DNA from: Abditibacterium sp.
Lineage (GTDB): Bacteria; Armatimonadota; Abditibacteriia; Abditibacteriales; Abditibacteriaceae
NCBI GenBank assembly: GCA_030448265.1
Contig: JAUJNG010000010.1
Location: 1 to 64,000, forward strand
Direction: 5' to 3'
Length of the DNA: 64,000 nt
Shown: positions 9,875-18,771 of the stretch, piece after piece
Numbering within the stretch: the first letter of the stretch is position 1
Layout of the letters: each line of letters opens with the position of its first letter
Notes under the pieces: generated by a model
What the model was told of the DNA's origin: nothing
Seen by the model: only the letters and a program-made list of their open reading frames with translations
The model's database searches: none
Program-made: the position numbers and the translations under genes

Positions 9875-10786
9875 ATGAACTTCCAAAAACTCGACATCGA
9901 CCTGCTCAAAACCATGCCGCTCCCCGACTGGGGCGACGACGCCAACAAAGGCACGCGCGGCAAATTGCTCCTTATCGGCGGCTCGGCGCGCATTCCTGGC
10001 GCGGCGATTCTGGCGGCGCGCGCCGCGCTGCGCTGCGGCTGCGGCACCGTCCGGCTCGCCGCGCCGCAGGGTGTGGCGATTCAAATCGGCATCGCGGTGC
10101 CCGAACTGATGGTGATTCCGCTTCCCGAAACCTCGGACGGCACCATCGCGCGCGCCGCACTGGAGGTCATCGCGGAACAGTTCAAAGCGTGTCAGGCGGT
10201 CGTTCTGGGGCCAGGACTCGATGAAAACGACGAAACCGATGCCCTCTCGCGCGAAATCGCCGATGGCTCGCCGCTTCCGACCCTCATTGATGCTCAGGCG
10301 CTGACTGCGCTGGGCACCAAAGCCAAAATGGGCGAGGCGCCGCGCGTTTTGACGCCGCACGTCGTCGAGTTCGAAGCGATTTCGGGCAAGGAAGTCGCGG
10401 ACAATGACCGCGTGAAAATCGCGCACGATTTCGCCGCAAAAAGCGGCGCGACCCTCGTTTTGAAGGGCCGCGAAAGCGTCATCGCCTCGCCCAAAGAAAC
10501 GCCGGTGCAAAACGAAGCCGGTTCGCGCGCGCTGGGCACCGCCGGTTCGGGCGACGTTCTGGCCGGCATCATCGGCAGCTTTCTGGCGCAGGGGCTGAGC
10601 GCGCAGCAGGCGGCGATCTGGGGCGTGCATTTTCACGCTCTGGCGGGTGAAGCCGTCGCCAAAGACGGCGGCGAAGATGGCGTCATGGCGCGCGATTTCA
10701 TCGAACGGCTGCCCTCGATTCAGAAGTATTTGCGGCGCCAAACGCACTCCGACAAAAAGGGCGGCTTCGGATTGCGGCATGGCTAA
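9875..10786 (+). CDS. nnrD: ADP-dependent (S)-NAD(P)H-hydrate dehydratase
   Basis: A 303-residue YjeF C-terminal / ribokinase-fold enzyme that repairs hydrated NADH and NADPH using ADP. It shows the KGTRGKLLLIGGS start of the domain, the central VVLGPGLDEND loop and the nucleotide-binding and catalytic GTAGSGDVLAGIIG with its Asp. The epimerase (NnrE) half that is often fused at the N-terminus is absent. ATG 9875 is used; the longer ORF would translate the palindrome. C-terminal residues after about 290 are poorly conserved. Confidence 0.92.
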   Translation: MNFQKLDIDLLKTMPLPDWGDDANKGTRGKLLLIGGSARIPGAAILAARAALRCGCGTVRLAAPQGVAIQIGIAVPELMVIPLPETSDGTIARAALEVIAEQFKACQAVVLGPGLDENDETDALSREIADGSPLPTLIDAQALTALGTKAKMGEAPRVLTPHVVEFEAISGKEVADNDRVKIAHDFAAKSGATLVLKGRESVIASPKETPVQNEAGSRALGTAGSGDVLAGIIGSFLAQGLSAQQAAIWGVHFHALAGEAVAKDGGEDGVMARDFIERLPSIQKYLRRQTHSDKKGGFGLRHG

Positions 10787-10836
10787 AAGCTCCGTTTGAA
10801 TTGAAAACACAGATGAACGCGACGCACTGACATTTT

Positions 10837-11505
10837 ATGCCTCCCCGCATTCTGGCCATCGGCGACATTCACGGCTGCTCGCGCGCACTGAATTCATTGC
10901 TCGAATCGGTCGCGCCGCGCGACGAAGACACGCTGATTTTTCTGGGCGACTATGTGGATCGCGGCCCCGATTCGCGCGGCGTCATCGAACAGCTCATCGC
11001 GCTTTCCCTTCGGCCTCATTTCATCGCGCTGCGCGGCAATCACGACGAATGGATGCTGCGCGCCCGCCATTCGCGCCAGTGGCTTCATTCCTGGCTTCAA
11101 AAAGGTGTCGGGGGAATGGCGACACTCGAATCGTATGGCGCGCACTCCTTCGACGACATTCCCCCTTCTCACTGGGATTTTTTGGAATCGACCCGATTTT
11201 TCTACGAAACCGATCACTTTCTTTTCGCCCACGCCGGTTTAGACGGTGATTTACCGCTCGAAGACCAGAGCGAAGAAACACTCCTGTGGCTCCGCGTGAC
11301 CGAAACGGCGCCCCATTTTTCCGGCAAAACTTTCATTTGCGGCCACACTTCGCAAAAAAATGGCGTGCCCCTCGATCTGGGACACGCCATCTGCATCGAT
11401 ACTTTCGCGCACGGCGGCGGCTGGCTTTCGGCTCTCGACTGCGACTCTCGACAGCTTTTTCAGGCCAATCAAAGCGGCGAAACGCGGGTGTTGTGGCTCG
11501 ACTAA
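10837..11505 (+). CDS. Ser/Thr-type metallophosphatase (PrpA/ApaH-like)
   Basis: A 222-residue PPP-family phosphatase with all metal-binding motifs: GDIHG (residue ~8), GDYVDRGPDS (~34), LRGNHDEWML (~67), FAHAGLDGD and CGHTSQKNG. Length and motifs fit bacterial phosphoprotein phosphatases or small bis-tetraphosphatases. Substrate cannot be decided. The gene seems monocistronic, and a long palindrome follows 26 bases later. Confidence 0.9.
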   Translation: MPPRILAIGDIHGCSRALNSLLESVAPRDEDTLIFLGDYVDRGPDSRGVIEQLIALSLRPHFIALRGNHDEWMLRARHSRQWLHSWLQKGVGGMATLESYGAHSFDDIPPSHWDFLESTRFFYETDHFLFAHAGLDGDLPLEDQSEETLLWLRVTETAPHFSGKTFICGHTSQKNGVPLDLGHAICIDTFAHGGGWLSALDCDSRQLFQANQSGETRVLWLD

Positions 11506-11530
11506 GCCCCCATCCCAAGAACGATGGTGC

Positions 11531-11669
11531 GGGTTAGAGATTTCAACACGGAGAACACGAAGGAACAGAGGGATGCAAAGAGAATTTCGCGGTTTTCGAG
11601 ACTAACATTGTTTCTAAATCTCTGTAAACCTCTGTCCCTTCGTGTTCTCTGTGTTGAAATCTCCAACCC
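11531..11669. repeat. long palindrome, CACAGAG-type family
   Basis: Arms 11531-11571 and 11629-11669 are near-perfect inverted copies (AGATTTCAACACRGAGAACA core). The sequence is clearly related to the palindrome at 1308-1443. It lies between convergent genes and could act as a bidirectional terminator. Confidence 0.88.
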
Positions 11670-11692
11670 GCTCCCTGCCTCTTTGAATACTC

Positions 11693-13090
11693 TCATTCGC
11701 CCTTTGGCGCCGTTTTTGGGCGTCGGGGCGCGGGATTTTGAGCCACCCTGGGCCGCGCCGTGACGCGCGACAAATAGTAAGGACTGCGGATGAGCGAGCG
11801 GTAAAGATTGACTTCCTGCTGCCCAAAGGGAGCCGGTTTGCCTTCCTCGACGCCGCCGCCGATGCGATAATCGGCCCACTCGTTTTTGAACCACGAAATC
11901 TCGCCGGTGGGACTTTGCGCCGGAATATATTCGCGCTTGGCGATTTGAAACCACACAATCGCCTTCACCTGTGGGAACTGCTTGTCAATTGGCTCGACGA
12001 ACTTCTGTGTTTTATGCTGCGTGGTGCCGTAGACGCCCTGCATCCAGCCGTATTCCTTGTCGTTCCACTGGCCGATTTTCCAGTCGCGGGTTAGCTGCGC
12101 GCGCTGCGCGACCGTTAAATCGGTGCGAAACGACAGCGTCGCACTGGTTTCGCAAATCATGATCGGCTTTTTCTTCCACTGGCCGTAGAGCAGATAAAAG
12201 TTGACGCTTTCGTTGGCGGGCGTTTTGGGGTCGTCGGTCATGTCGTGGGTCAGGTTGTGCGCGAACTGGCCGCCCCACAGGCGCGCGCCTGGCATGGGCA
12301 GCGTCCAGCCGCGTTCGTAGATGTCGATGCCCACCCAGTCCACCACGTCATCGCCAGGGTAGAAAGGCCGAAACACGTCGCGCTTTTCGCCGCCCAGCAG
12401 CCCGCCGTTGGGACACCAGATCAGCGCGGCGTTGGGCGCGTAGCGGCGAAACATCGACGCCATATTGCGATACGCCTGGCGATAATGGGCGGCGGTGAAA
12501 CCGGTGCCTTCGTCGGGATCGCGCTTCATGTTCTGGTTTTTGTCCGTCCACTCGGCCCAGGGATACCAACTGCCGTTCATTTCGTGCGCGAAACGGATGA
12601 AGACCGGCTTGTTCCAGCGTCCGACGCCCTGCGCGTAGGCTTTGGTGGCTTCAAAGGCTTTGGAGCCAGGTTTCCAGTCGAGAAACATCGCGGGCTGAAA
12701 CGGTTCGAGGGTCAAAATCGGCGTCGCGCCCACGTTGTTGGTCGCCTGAGCGAATTTTGCGGACGAAATCCAGCCGTTGGCATCGGCGTCCCAGGTTCCG
12801 AACTCGCCCTGGATGTTGGGAAAATGCTGGAAGTGCATATACAGCGCGTGGGAACGGCCCGTCGATTTACCGAAATTCGACATTTGCGCCGTGAGCTGCG
12901 CCACATGATCGCCGCCGATCTGTGTGGTGTCGAGCGCCGCGCCCAGATAGGCGCCGCGCGCCGGTTCGTAGAGACCAGGCTTGACCGGCCCGACGGGTTT
13001 ATCGGGCGAAATGGGTTCGGCCTGGGAGACGCACGCCGCCACCAGGGCGGAAAGCGCGAAGCACACGGGGAAAAGAGGATGGCGTTTCAT
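11693..13090 (-). CDS. GH26-like secreted glycanase (beta-mannanase type)
   Basis: A 465-residue protein with a lipoprotein-type signal (ALSALVAAC) in the first 20 residues, then a TIM-barrel glycosidase. The GH26 acid/base motif FIRFAHEMNGSWYPW is near residue 165. The likely nucleophile Glu is in IMICETSATLS, and VDWVGIDIYERGW lies between them. GH26 enzymes cut beta-mannans or related beta-glucans, and here it is probably surface-anchored. ATG 13090 is preferred because it gives the signal peptide, although no good Shine-Dalgarno is visible. The C-terminus is a basic Pro/Arg tail. Confidence 0.85.
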   Translation of the reverse strand: MKRHPLFPVCFALSALVAACVSQAEPISPDKPVGPVKPGLYEPARGAYLGAALDTTQIGGDHVAQLTAQMSNFGKSTGRSHALYMHFQHFPNIQGEFGTWDADANGWISSAKFAQATNNVGATPILTLEPFQPAMFLDWKPGSKAFEATKAYAQGVGRWNKPVFIRFAHEMNGSWYPWAEWTDKNQNMKRDPDEGTGFTAAHYRQAYRNMASMFRRYAPNAALIWCPNGGLLGGEKRDVFRPFYPGDDVVDWVGIDIYERGWTLPMPGARLWGGQFAHNLTHDMTDDPKTPANESVNFYLLYGQWKKKPIMICETSATLSFRTDLTVAQRAQLTRDWKIGQWNDKEYGWMQGVYGTTQHKTQKFVEPIDKQFPQVKAIVWFQIAKREYIPAQSPTGEISWFKNEWADYRIGGGVEEGKPAPFGQQEVNLYRSLIRSPYYLSRVTARPRVAQNPAPRRPKTAPKGE

Positions 13091-13223
13091 AAAAGCAAGG
13101 GGGCGAGAGAGCAAGGTCGTGGCGACCGCGCCAGGAGGACGAACGATGCGCGACATGGTTCTAATGCGACGCCAAAGGGCGCGTCGGGGTGCCCATCGGG
13201 AAGAAAGTTGCCAACGGGAGGAA

Positions 13224-13357
13224 TGACCGGTTCCCTCTCCGCTTGCGGGGAGGGTTAGGGAGAGGTGAGCCGAAAGAGTGGCTGTTCCTGAATCGGGCGC
13301 TCACTTGCACCGCCCACCCCTCCCTAACCCTCCCCGCAAGCGGAGAGGGAACGGTCA
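13224..13357. repeat. long palindrome between divergent genes
   Basis: Arms 13224-13267 and 13315-13357 (GTTCCCTCTCCGCTTGCGGG...) are about 43 bp and nearly perfect. This element lies between divergent genes (GH26 and rfbD), so it cannot be a shared terminator. It sits upstream of both starts. Confidence 0.9.
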
Positions 13358-13389
13358 GCCAACGGCTCAACCGGTTAAAATGGAGCGCG

Positions 13390-14265
13390 ATGAATTCGCC
13401 TCGCACCATTTTAATCACCGGCGCTCGCGGCCAGTTGGCGCGCGCTCTGGCAATTGCCGCGCCGCCGCAAATCGAAATCATGACCCTGGAACGCACCGAA
13501 CTTGACATTTGTGACGCCGCCGCCGTGCGCGCCGCGCTCGAAACCCATCGCCCCGACTTCGTTTTCAACGGCGCTGCTTACAATTTGGTGGACATTGCCG
13601 AGGCCGATGGCGCGCGCGCCGCTTTGGAAATCAACGCGCTTGGCCCCGCGAATCTGGCGGCGGCGTGCCGCGATGCAGGCGCGCGTTTGGTGCATTTTTC
13701 GACCGATTTCGTCTTCGACGGCACCAAAACAACGCCCTATGACGAGAACGACAAGCCCCATCCGCTCGGCGTTTACGCCGCTTCCAAATTGTGCGGCGAA
13801 AACGTGGTTCTGGCCGCTTCGCCGCGCCATCTCGTGATTCGCGTCTGCCGTTTGTTTGGCCCCGTCGAAGCGCAAACCCAAAAACCAGGCGGCAACTTCC
13901 CGCTCCTGATGCTCAAACTGGGCCGCGAAAGGGGAAAAGTGCGCGTCGTGGACGATCAAATCGGCTCGCCCAGCTACACGCCTGACCTGGCGCGCGGCGT
14001 CTGGCAACTGCTCGAACGCGCTGACGGCGGCGCTTTTCATCTTTCCAACGCGGGCGAAGTCTCGTTCGCCGATTACGCCGCCGAAATCTTCCAAATCGCG
14101 GGCGTGGAGTGCGAAGTCGAGCGCGTTTCGAGCGCCGACTACGGCGCACCGGCGGCGCGTCCGCTCTACTCGACTCTTTCTAACGCCAAAGCACATTCTC
14201 TGGGCGTGACGCCGCTTCGCGAGTGGCGCGAGGCACTGCGCGAGTTTTTGGGATCTCACGCCTGA
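13390..14265 (+). CDS. rfbD: dTDP-4-dehydrorhamnose reductase
   Basis: A 291-residue extended short-chain dehydrogenase catalysing the last step of dTDP-L-rhamnose synthesis (NADPH reduction of dTDP-4-dehydro-L-rhamnose). It shows the nucleotide-binding ITGARGQLARAL at the N-terminus, FSTDFVFDG, the catalytic Tyr/Lys pair in YAASKLCGE and RVCRLFGP. The other rfb genes are not adjacent. The stop overlaps the next gene (TGATG), indicating translational coupling to the ATPase. Confidence 0.93.
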   Translation: MNSPRTILITGARGQLARALAIAAPPQIEIMTLERTELDICDAAAVRAALETHRPDFVFNGAAYNLVDIAEADGARAALEINALGPANLAAACRDAGARLVHFSTDFVFDGTKTTPYDENDKPHPLGVYAASKLCGENVVLAASPRHLVIRVCRLFGPVEAQTQKPGGNFPLLMLKLGRERGKVRVVDDQIGSPSYTPDLARGVWQLLERADGGAFHLSNAGEVSFADYAAEIFQIAGVECEVERVSSADYGAPAARPLYSTLSNAKAHSLGVTPLREWREALREFLGSHA

Positions 14266-15071
14266 TGCTCCATCTGCGCCGCGTCGAAATGAAACCGAAC
14301 GCGCCCAATGGCGCATTTCCCTTTGCGTTGCCGCTCGTGCGCCATTTCGAGCCACTCCAACTCGACAGCGCCGTCACCTTCTTCACCGGCGAAAACGGCG
14401 CCGGAAAATCGACGTTGCTGGAAGCCATCGCCGCCAGCGCGGGTTTACCGGCAGCGGGCGGATTCGACATCGAAAGTGACGAATCGCTGGGCGCGGCGCG
14501 AAAGTGGGGCAAATATCTGCGTTTGAGTTGGGCCAGCCGCACGCGGCGCGGCTTTTTCCTGCGCGCCGAAGACTTTTTTCGCTTTCAGCATCGCGTCAAC
14601 GCGGGGCAGCGCGAACTGGGCGACCTGGCCGCGCAATACGAAGCCGAAATCGCCGACAACCCGCGCGAAGAGGCCAATATCCGCCGCGCTCAGGGCTACA
14701 TCCTGGCGCAGCAGCGCGAACTGCGCGAAAGATACGGCGAAAACGCTGATGCGCGCTCGCACGGCGAAGCCTTCCTCCACTTTTTCGAGCAGAGACTGGT
14801 GCCAGGCGGCCTCTATTTGCTCGACGAACCCGAAGCGCCGCTTTCGCCGCTTCGCCAACTCGCGTTTTTGTCGCTCCTCAAGCAGTTCACGGCGCGCGAG
14901 TGCCAGTTCCTCATCGTGACTCATTCGCCGATTCTAATGGCCTTTCCAGGCGCGCAACTGCTCGATTTCAACGTCGCTCCCATTCGTCCTATCGCTTACG
15001 ACGAAGTCGAGGGCGTCGCCCTGACGCGCGCCTTTTTGAACGCGCCCGACGCCTATCTGCGGCGATTGTAA
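14265..15071 (+). CDS. AAA/ABC-type ATPase (COG3910-like)
   Basis: A 268-residue stand-alone P-loop ATPase: Walker A FTGENGAGKSTLLEAI near residue 38, and Walker B YLLDEPEAPLS near residue 185. An H-loop-like VTHSPILMAF follows. A charged helical region lies between the Walker motifs. There is no membrane partner nearby. Its start overlaps the rfbD stop by one base. Similar predicted ATPases are uncharacterised. Confidence 0.85.
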   Translation: MLHLRRVEMKPNAPNGAFPFALPLVRHFEPLQLDSAVTFFTGENGAGKSTLLEAIAASAGLPAAGGFDIESDESLGAARKWGKYLRLSWASRTRRGFFLRAEDFFRFQHRVNAGQRELGDLAAQYEAEIADNPREEANIRRAQGYILAQQRELRERYGENADARSHGEAFLHFFEQRLVPGGLYLLDEPEAPLSPLRQLAFLSLLKQFTARECQFLIVTHSPILMAFPGAQLLDFNVAPIRPIAYDEVEGVALTRAFLNAPDAYLRRL

Positions 15072-15073
15072 GA

Positions 15074-15170
15074 AGCGACATGAAGTCGCAGCCAACGAAA
15101 CTGTCGGCCTTCGCCGACAACCCCCGTCAACGAAGGTTGACGATTTCGTTGGCTGCGACTTCATGTCGCT
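15074..15170. repeat. cloverleaf palindrome (outer stem plus two hairpins)
   Basis: Perfect outer arms 15074-15100 and 15144-15170 (AGCGACATGAAGTCGCAGCC...) enclose two hairpins. One is GTCGGCCTTCGCCGAC and the other is GTCAACGAAGGTTGAC. The hairpin cores CCTTCG and CGAAGG are complementary to each other. The same architecture recurs at 59555-59670, and a half copy is at 32305. Confidence 0.9.
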
Positions 15171-15213
15171 TTTGAGCCGCGCAAGTCTTCACAGAAAGGC
15201 GCCGCATGATGCA

Positions 15214-15242
15214 TTGTATTATAAGGAGGGAAACGGTATAAT
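15214..15242 (+). promoter_or_regulatory. gyrB promoter
   Basis: TTGTAT (15214-15219), a 17-base spacer and a perfect TATAAT (15237-15242) lie about 90 bases upstream of the gyrB start. Confidence 0.75.
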
Positions 15243-15253
15243 TTAATCCAGTG

Positions 15254-15297
15254 AAAGCGCGCCCCGACCGGCTATTTTGGCCCAGAGCGCGCTTTTT
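15254..15297 (+). terminator. terminator-like hairpin in the gyrB leader (possible attenuator)
   Basis: A perfect 9-bp stem, AAAGCGCGC (15254-15262) and GCGCGCTTT (15287-15295), is followed by TTCTTT. It lies downstream of the promoter and 37 bases before the gyrB ATG. There is no plus-strand gene it could end other than the ATPase gene finishing at 15071. Confidence 0.6.
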
Positions 15298-15333
15298 CTT
15301 TGCCACCTCCCTTTTGGAACCCCAAACACCCTC

Positions 15334-18300
15334 ATGGCCGACACAAAACCAACCAAAAACACCACCAACAGTGGCTACAACGCCGAAAACATCACCGTCC
15401 TGGAAGGTCTCGAAGCGGTGCGGATGCGCCCAGGCATGTATATCGGCTCGACCGACGAACGCGGCGTTTTCGTGCTGCTGCGCGAAGTGCTCGACAACTC
15501 GACCGACGAAGCGATGGCGGGCTTTGCCAATCACGTCATCGTGCGCGCTCTGCCCGACAACAAAGTTCAGGTCGAAGACAACGGGCGCGGCATTCCAGTC
15601 GATATGCACGAAGGAACCGGCAAAAGCGCCCTCGAAGTCGTGATGACCAAGCTCCACGCGGGCGGCAAGTTCAAGCAGGGCACGGAAGATTCCAACTATT
15701 CGACCTCCGCCGGACTCAACGGCGTGGGCGTTTCGTGCGTCAACGCGCTTTCGACCCAGACCATTGTCGAAGTCAAGCGCAACGGCAAGTTGTATCGCCA
15801 GGAGTTTTCCATTGGCGAACCGCTCGGCCCCGTCGAAATCGTGGGCGACGCCGAGGGAACCGGCACGACCGTCACCTACAGGGCCGATGACTCGATTTTC
15901 CAGCATATGTCGGGCGAACTCATCGAACTCGACTTAGATTTGGTGGTGAAGCGCCTGCGCGAGCTGTCCTACCTCATTCCTGGCTGCAAGTTTTCATTCG
16001 AGAACCAGCGCGGCGAAAAGCCAGCCTCGGTGACTTTCATCACCAAAGGCGGTCTGCCGGAATTTGTGGAAGACCTCAACAAGAGCAAAACGCCGCTTTT
16101 CCCGCGCGCCATTCATTTCAAGGGCGTTCGCAAAGATGAGAACGGGCCGAAAACCATCGAAGTGGAAGTCGCGCTGCAATACAACGACTCTTACCACGAC
16201 ACCATCATCGCCTTTGGCAACTCGATTCACAACATTCACGGCGGCTTGCACGAATCGGGCTTCAAAACCGGCCTGACGCGCGCGGTTTTGAACTACGCCA
16301 AGCGCAAAAACCTGCTCAAGGACAAAGACCCCAAAATCGAAGGCGACGACGTGCGCGAAGGCCTGGTCGCCATCATTTCGGTGAAGGTGTCCGACCCGAT
16401 TTTCTCGTCGCAGGCCAAAGAACGCCTCGCCGGCCCGACCTTCATCGAAGGCGCCGTCAACTCGCTGGTGGGCGAAGGTTTGACCGAATATCTTGAAGAA
16501 AACCCGCGCATCGCCGAGAAGATCGTCCAGAAAGCGGTGATTGCGGCGCAGGCGCGCGAAGCGGCCAAAAAAGCCAAGGATTTGGTGCAGCGCAAAAGCG
16601 CGCTCGAATCGGATTCGCTGCCAGGCAAACTGGCCGACTGCTCGGAAAAAGACCCGCGTTTGTGCGAGATTTTCCTGGTCGAGGGCGATTCGGCGGGCGG
16701 ATGCTTTTCGGGCGATACACTGGTGGCACTCGCCGATGGGCGCAATGTGTCTTTTGAAGATTTAGTCGCCGAGCAAAACGCGGGCAAGGAACATTTCGTC
16801 TACACCATTCGCCGCGACGGAAAAATCGGCGTCGAGCGCGCGCTTCACGCCCGCGTCACCAAGAAAAACACTCGCGTTGTCGCGGTGACTCTGGACAACG
16901 GCGAGCGCATTGTTTGCACGCCAGACCATCGCTTCATGCTGCGCGACGGCTCTTACAAAGCAGCCGCGCAACTACAGGGCGATGATTCGCTGATGCCGCT
17001 TTATCGCAAAATTTCCGACAAAAACGAGGCGGGCATCACCATCGACGGCTACGAAATGGCTCTTGACCCCCGAAGCGGACAGTGGCAGTTCACCCACGTT
17101 CTGGCGGATCGGTGGAATCGCTGGCAGGGTTTTTACGCCCTGGAATCGGGCGCGCACTGCCATCACATCGACTTCAACAAGCGCAACAACGACCCGACGA
17201 ATCTGGTTCGTTTGAGCGCGCAGGCGCATCTGGAACTGCACCGCGCGCACGCTTCCCGAACGCTGCACCGGCCTGAAGTGATTGAAAAGTGCCGCCAGAT
17301 TCACCGGAGCGACGAATTTCGCGCCGCGATGAGTGCGCGAATGCAGCAGCCGCAAACCCGCGAAGTTTTGAGTGAGCAGGCCAAAGCGCAGTGGACCGAC
17401 CCCAATTATAAAGCGGAAATGACGGCGCGCTGGCGCGAGTTTTACGACGCAAATCCCGCTTATCGCGCGCAAAACGCGGCGAATCTTGACGCGGCGCAGC
17501 GTGAATTCTGGAAGTGCGAAGAGAACCGAAACGCTCAGTCACAGCGCACGCGCGCGTATTTCGAGGCCCATCCCGCCGCGCGCGAAGAGTTGTCGCGCCT
17601 CGCTCAGGCGCAGTGGAGCGATGCCGAACTTCGCGCCTGGCGCGCCGAGGCGACGCGCGCACAGTGGACGCCGCAGTTCCGCGAGTCGCGCCGCGAAGCG
17701 CTGCGCGCGACGTATCTGCGAAAGTCACTCGCGACCTTGCGTGACTGCGGCGGCGATGTCAAGTCTTACGAGGCGACGCGCAAAACGAGCCGCGACATGT
17801 CGGTTTTGCGCTTCGATTCGCTGTGCGGACGCTATTTCGAGGGCGACGCCGCACGCGCTCTCGAAGCCGCCGCGCATTTCAATCATCGCGTGGTATCGGT
17901 CGAGACTCTATGTGAAACCATTGACGTCTTCGACATTGAAGTGCCCCGCACCCACAATTTCGCGCTGGCGTCGGGCGTTTTCGTTCACAACAGCGCCAAA
18001 CAGGGCCGCGACCGCAAATTCCAGGCGATTTTGCCGCTCCGAGGCAAAATCATCAACGTCGAAAAGAACCGGCTCGACCGCATTCTGGGCAACGAAGAAA
18101 TTCGCGCCATGATTACCGCGTTCGGGACGGGCATCGCCGACCGCGTGGATTACGACGATATCGCCGAGCAAATCGAGGAAATGGAGCAGGGCGCGCTCGA
18201 TCTCGCGCCCGACGCCGATGGCGAGACGCCGAGTCTGGACGGCGCTTCCAATGGCGCCGCTTCGGATGGTGGCTCGGCGCGCAAACGCTCCAGCAAGGGC

Positions 18301-18768
18301 GGCAAAGTCAACTCCGCCTTCGATATTCAGCGCTTGCGCTACGACCGCATCATCATCATGTGCGACGCCGACGTGGACGGCTCTCACATCCGCACCCTTT
18401 TGCTGACGTTTTTGTTCCGCTATATGCGTCCGCTCGTCGAATCGGGGCACATTTACATCGCCAAGCCGCCGCTTTATTCGATTCGACGCGGCAAGAAGAT
18501 CGAATACGCCTACACCGACGCCGAGCGCGACAAGATGCTCAAGGGCACGCGCGGCGACGTGGGCCGCTTCAAGGGACTGGGCGAGATGAATCCCGAAGAG
18601 TTGTGGTCAACTACGATGGTGCCGGAGAATCGCCTCTTGATGCAGGTCACGCTCGAAGACGTGGCCGAAGCTGACCAGATTTTCTCGATTTTGATGGGCG
18701 ATGCGGTCGAGCCGCGCAAGCTGTTCATCGAGGAAAACGCGCAGTTGGTGGCGGATCTGGACGTGTAA
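15334..18768 (+). CDS. gyrB: DNA gyrase subunit B, intein-containing precursor
   Basis: A 1144-residue precursor of the ATPase subunit of gyrase. The GHKL ATPase domain (VLEGLEAVRMRPGMYIG; EVLDNSTDEA; VEDNGRGIPVD) and transducer domain precede the TOPRIM motif EGDSAGG, where an intein interrupts the host protein (residues 457-886). After splicing, EGDSAGG joins SAKQGRDRKFQ, leaving a host protein of about 714 residues. This is longer than a minimal GyrB. Part of the excess is a low-complexity acidic/Ser-Gly insert (GALDLAPDADGETPSLDGAS...) before the TOPRIM DADVDGSHI. It has its own promoter and a possible leader attenuator. The downstream TA genes follow at 3 bases. Confidence 0.97.
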   Translation: MADTKPTKNTTNSGYNAENITVLEGLEAVRMRPGMYIGSTDERGVFVLLREVLDNSTDEAMAGFANHVIVRALPDNKVQVEDNGRGIPVDMHEGTGKSALEVVMTKLHAGGKFKQGTEDSNYSTSAGLNGVGVSCVNALSTQTIVEVKRNGKLYRQEFSIGEPLGPVEIVGDAEGTGTTVTYRADDSIFQHMSGELIELDLDLVVKRLRELSYLIPGCKFSFENQRGEKPASVTFITKGGLPEFVEDLNKSKTPLFPRAIHFKGVRKDENGPKTIEVEVALQYNDSYHDTIIAFGNSIHNIHGGLHESGFKTGLTRAVLNYAKRKNLLKDKDPKIEGDDVREGLVAIISVKVSDPIFSSQAKERLAGPTFIEGAVNSLVGEGLTEYLEENPRIAEKIVQKAVIAAQAREAAKKAKDLVQRKSALESDSLPGKLADCSEKDPRLCEIFLVEGDSAGGCFSGDTLVALADGRNVSFEDLVAEQNAGKEHFVYTIRRDGKIGVERALHARVTKKNTRVVAVTLDNGERIVCTPDHRFMLRDGSYKAAAQLQGDDSLMPLYRKISDKNEAGITIDGYEMALDPRSGQWQFTHVLADRWNRWQGFYALESGAHCHHIDFNKRNNDPTNLVRLSAQAHLELHRAHASRTLHRPEVIEKCRQIHRSDEFRAAMSARMQQPQTREVLSEQAKAQWTDPNYKAEMTARWREFYDANPAYRAQNAANLDAAQREFWKCEENRNAQSQRTRAYFEAHPAAREELSRLAQAQWSDAELRAWRAEATRAQWTPQFRESRREALRATYLRKSLATLRDCGGDVKSYEATRKTSRDMSVLRFDSLCGRYFEGDAARALEAAAHFNHRVVSVETLCETIDVFDIEVPRTHNFALASGVFVHNSAKQGRDRKFQAILPLRGKIINVEKNRLDRILGNEEIRAMITAFGTGIADRVDYDDIAEQIEEMEQGALDLAPDADGETPSLDGASNGAASDGGSARKRSSKGGKVNSAFDIQRLRYDRIIIMCDADVDGSHIRTLLLTFLFRYMRPLVESGHIYIAKPPLYSIRRGKKIEYAYTDAERDKMLKGTRGDVGRFKGLGEMNPEELWSTTMVPENRLLMQVTLEDVAEADQIFSILMGDAVEPRKLFIEENAQLVADLDV
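16702..17991 (+). other. GyrB intein with HNH homing endonuclease
   Basis: A 430-residue intein in the GyrB TOPRIM motif. It has Cys1 (CFSGDTLVALADG), block B with TPDHRFML, and the C-terminal block F/G DVFDIEVPRTHNFALASG ending VFVHN, with Ser as the +1 residue. All splice residues are present. The centre carries an HNH nuclease (HCHHIDFNKRNNDPTNL; AHLELHRAH), followed by Trp-rich repeats (AQWTDPNYK, AQWSDAELR, AQWTPQFRE). From memory it closely resembles the Synechocystis GyrB intein in insertion site, size and order of parts. Splicing and the nuclease both look functional. Confidence 0.95.
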
Positions 18769-18771
18769 ATC

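Noticed and set aside
15251-15297. gyrB leader hairpin considered as terminator of the ATPase gene ending at 15071
   Set aside because: A strong promoter (15214-15242) lies between the ATPase stop and the hairpin, so the hairpin is in the gyrB leader. It was kept as a possible attenuator.
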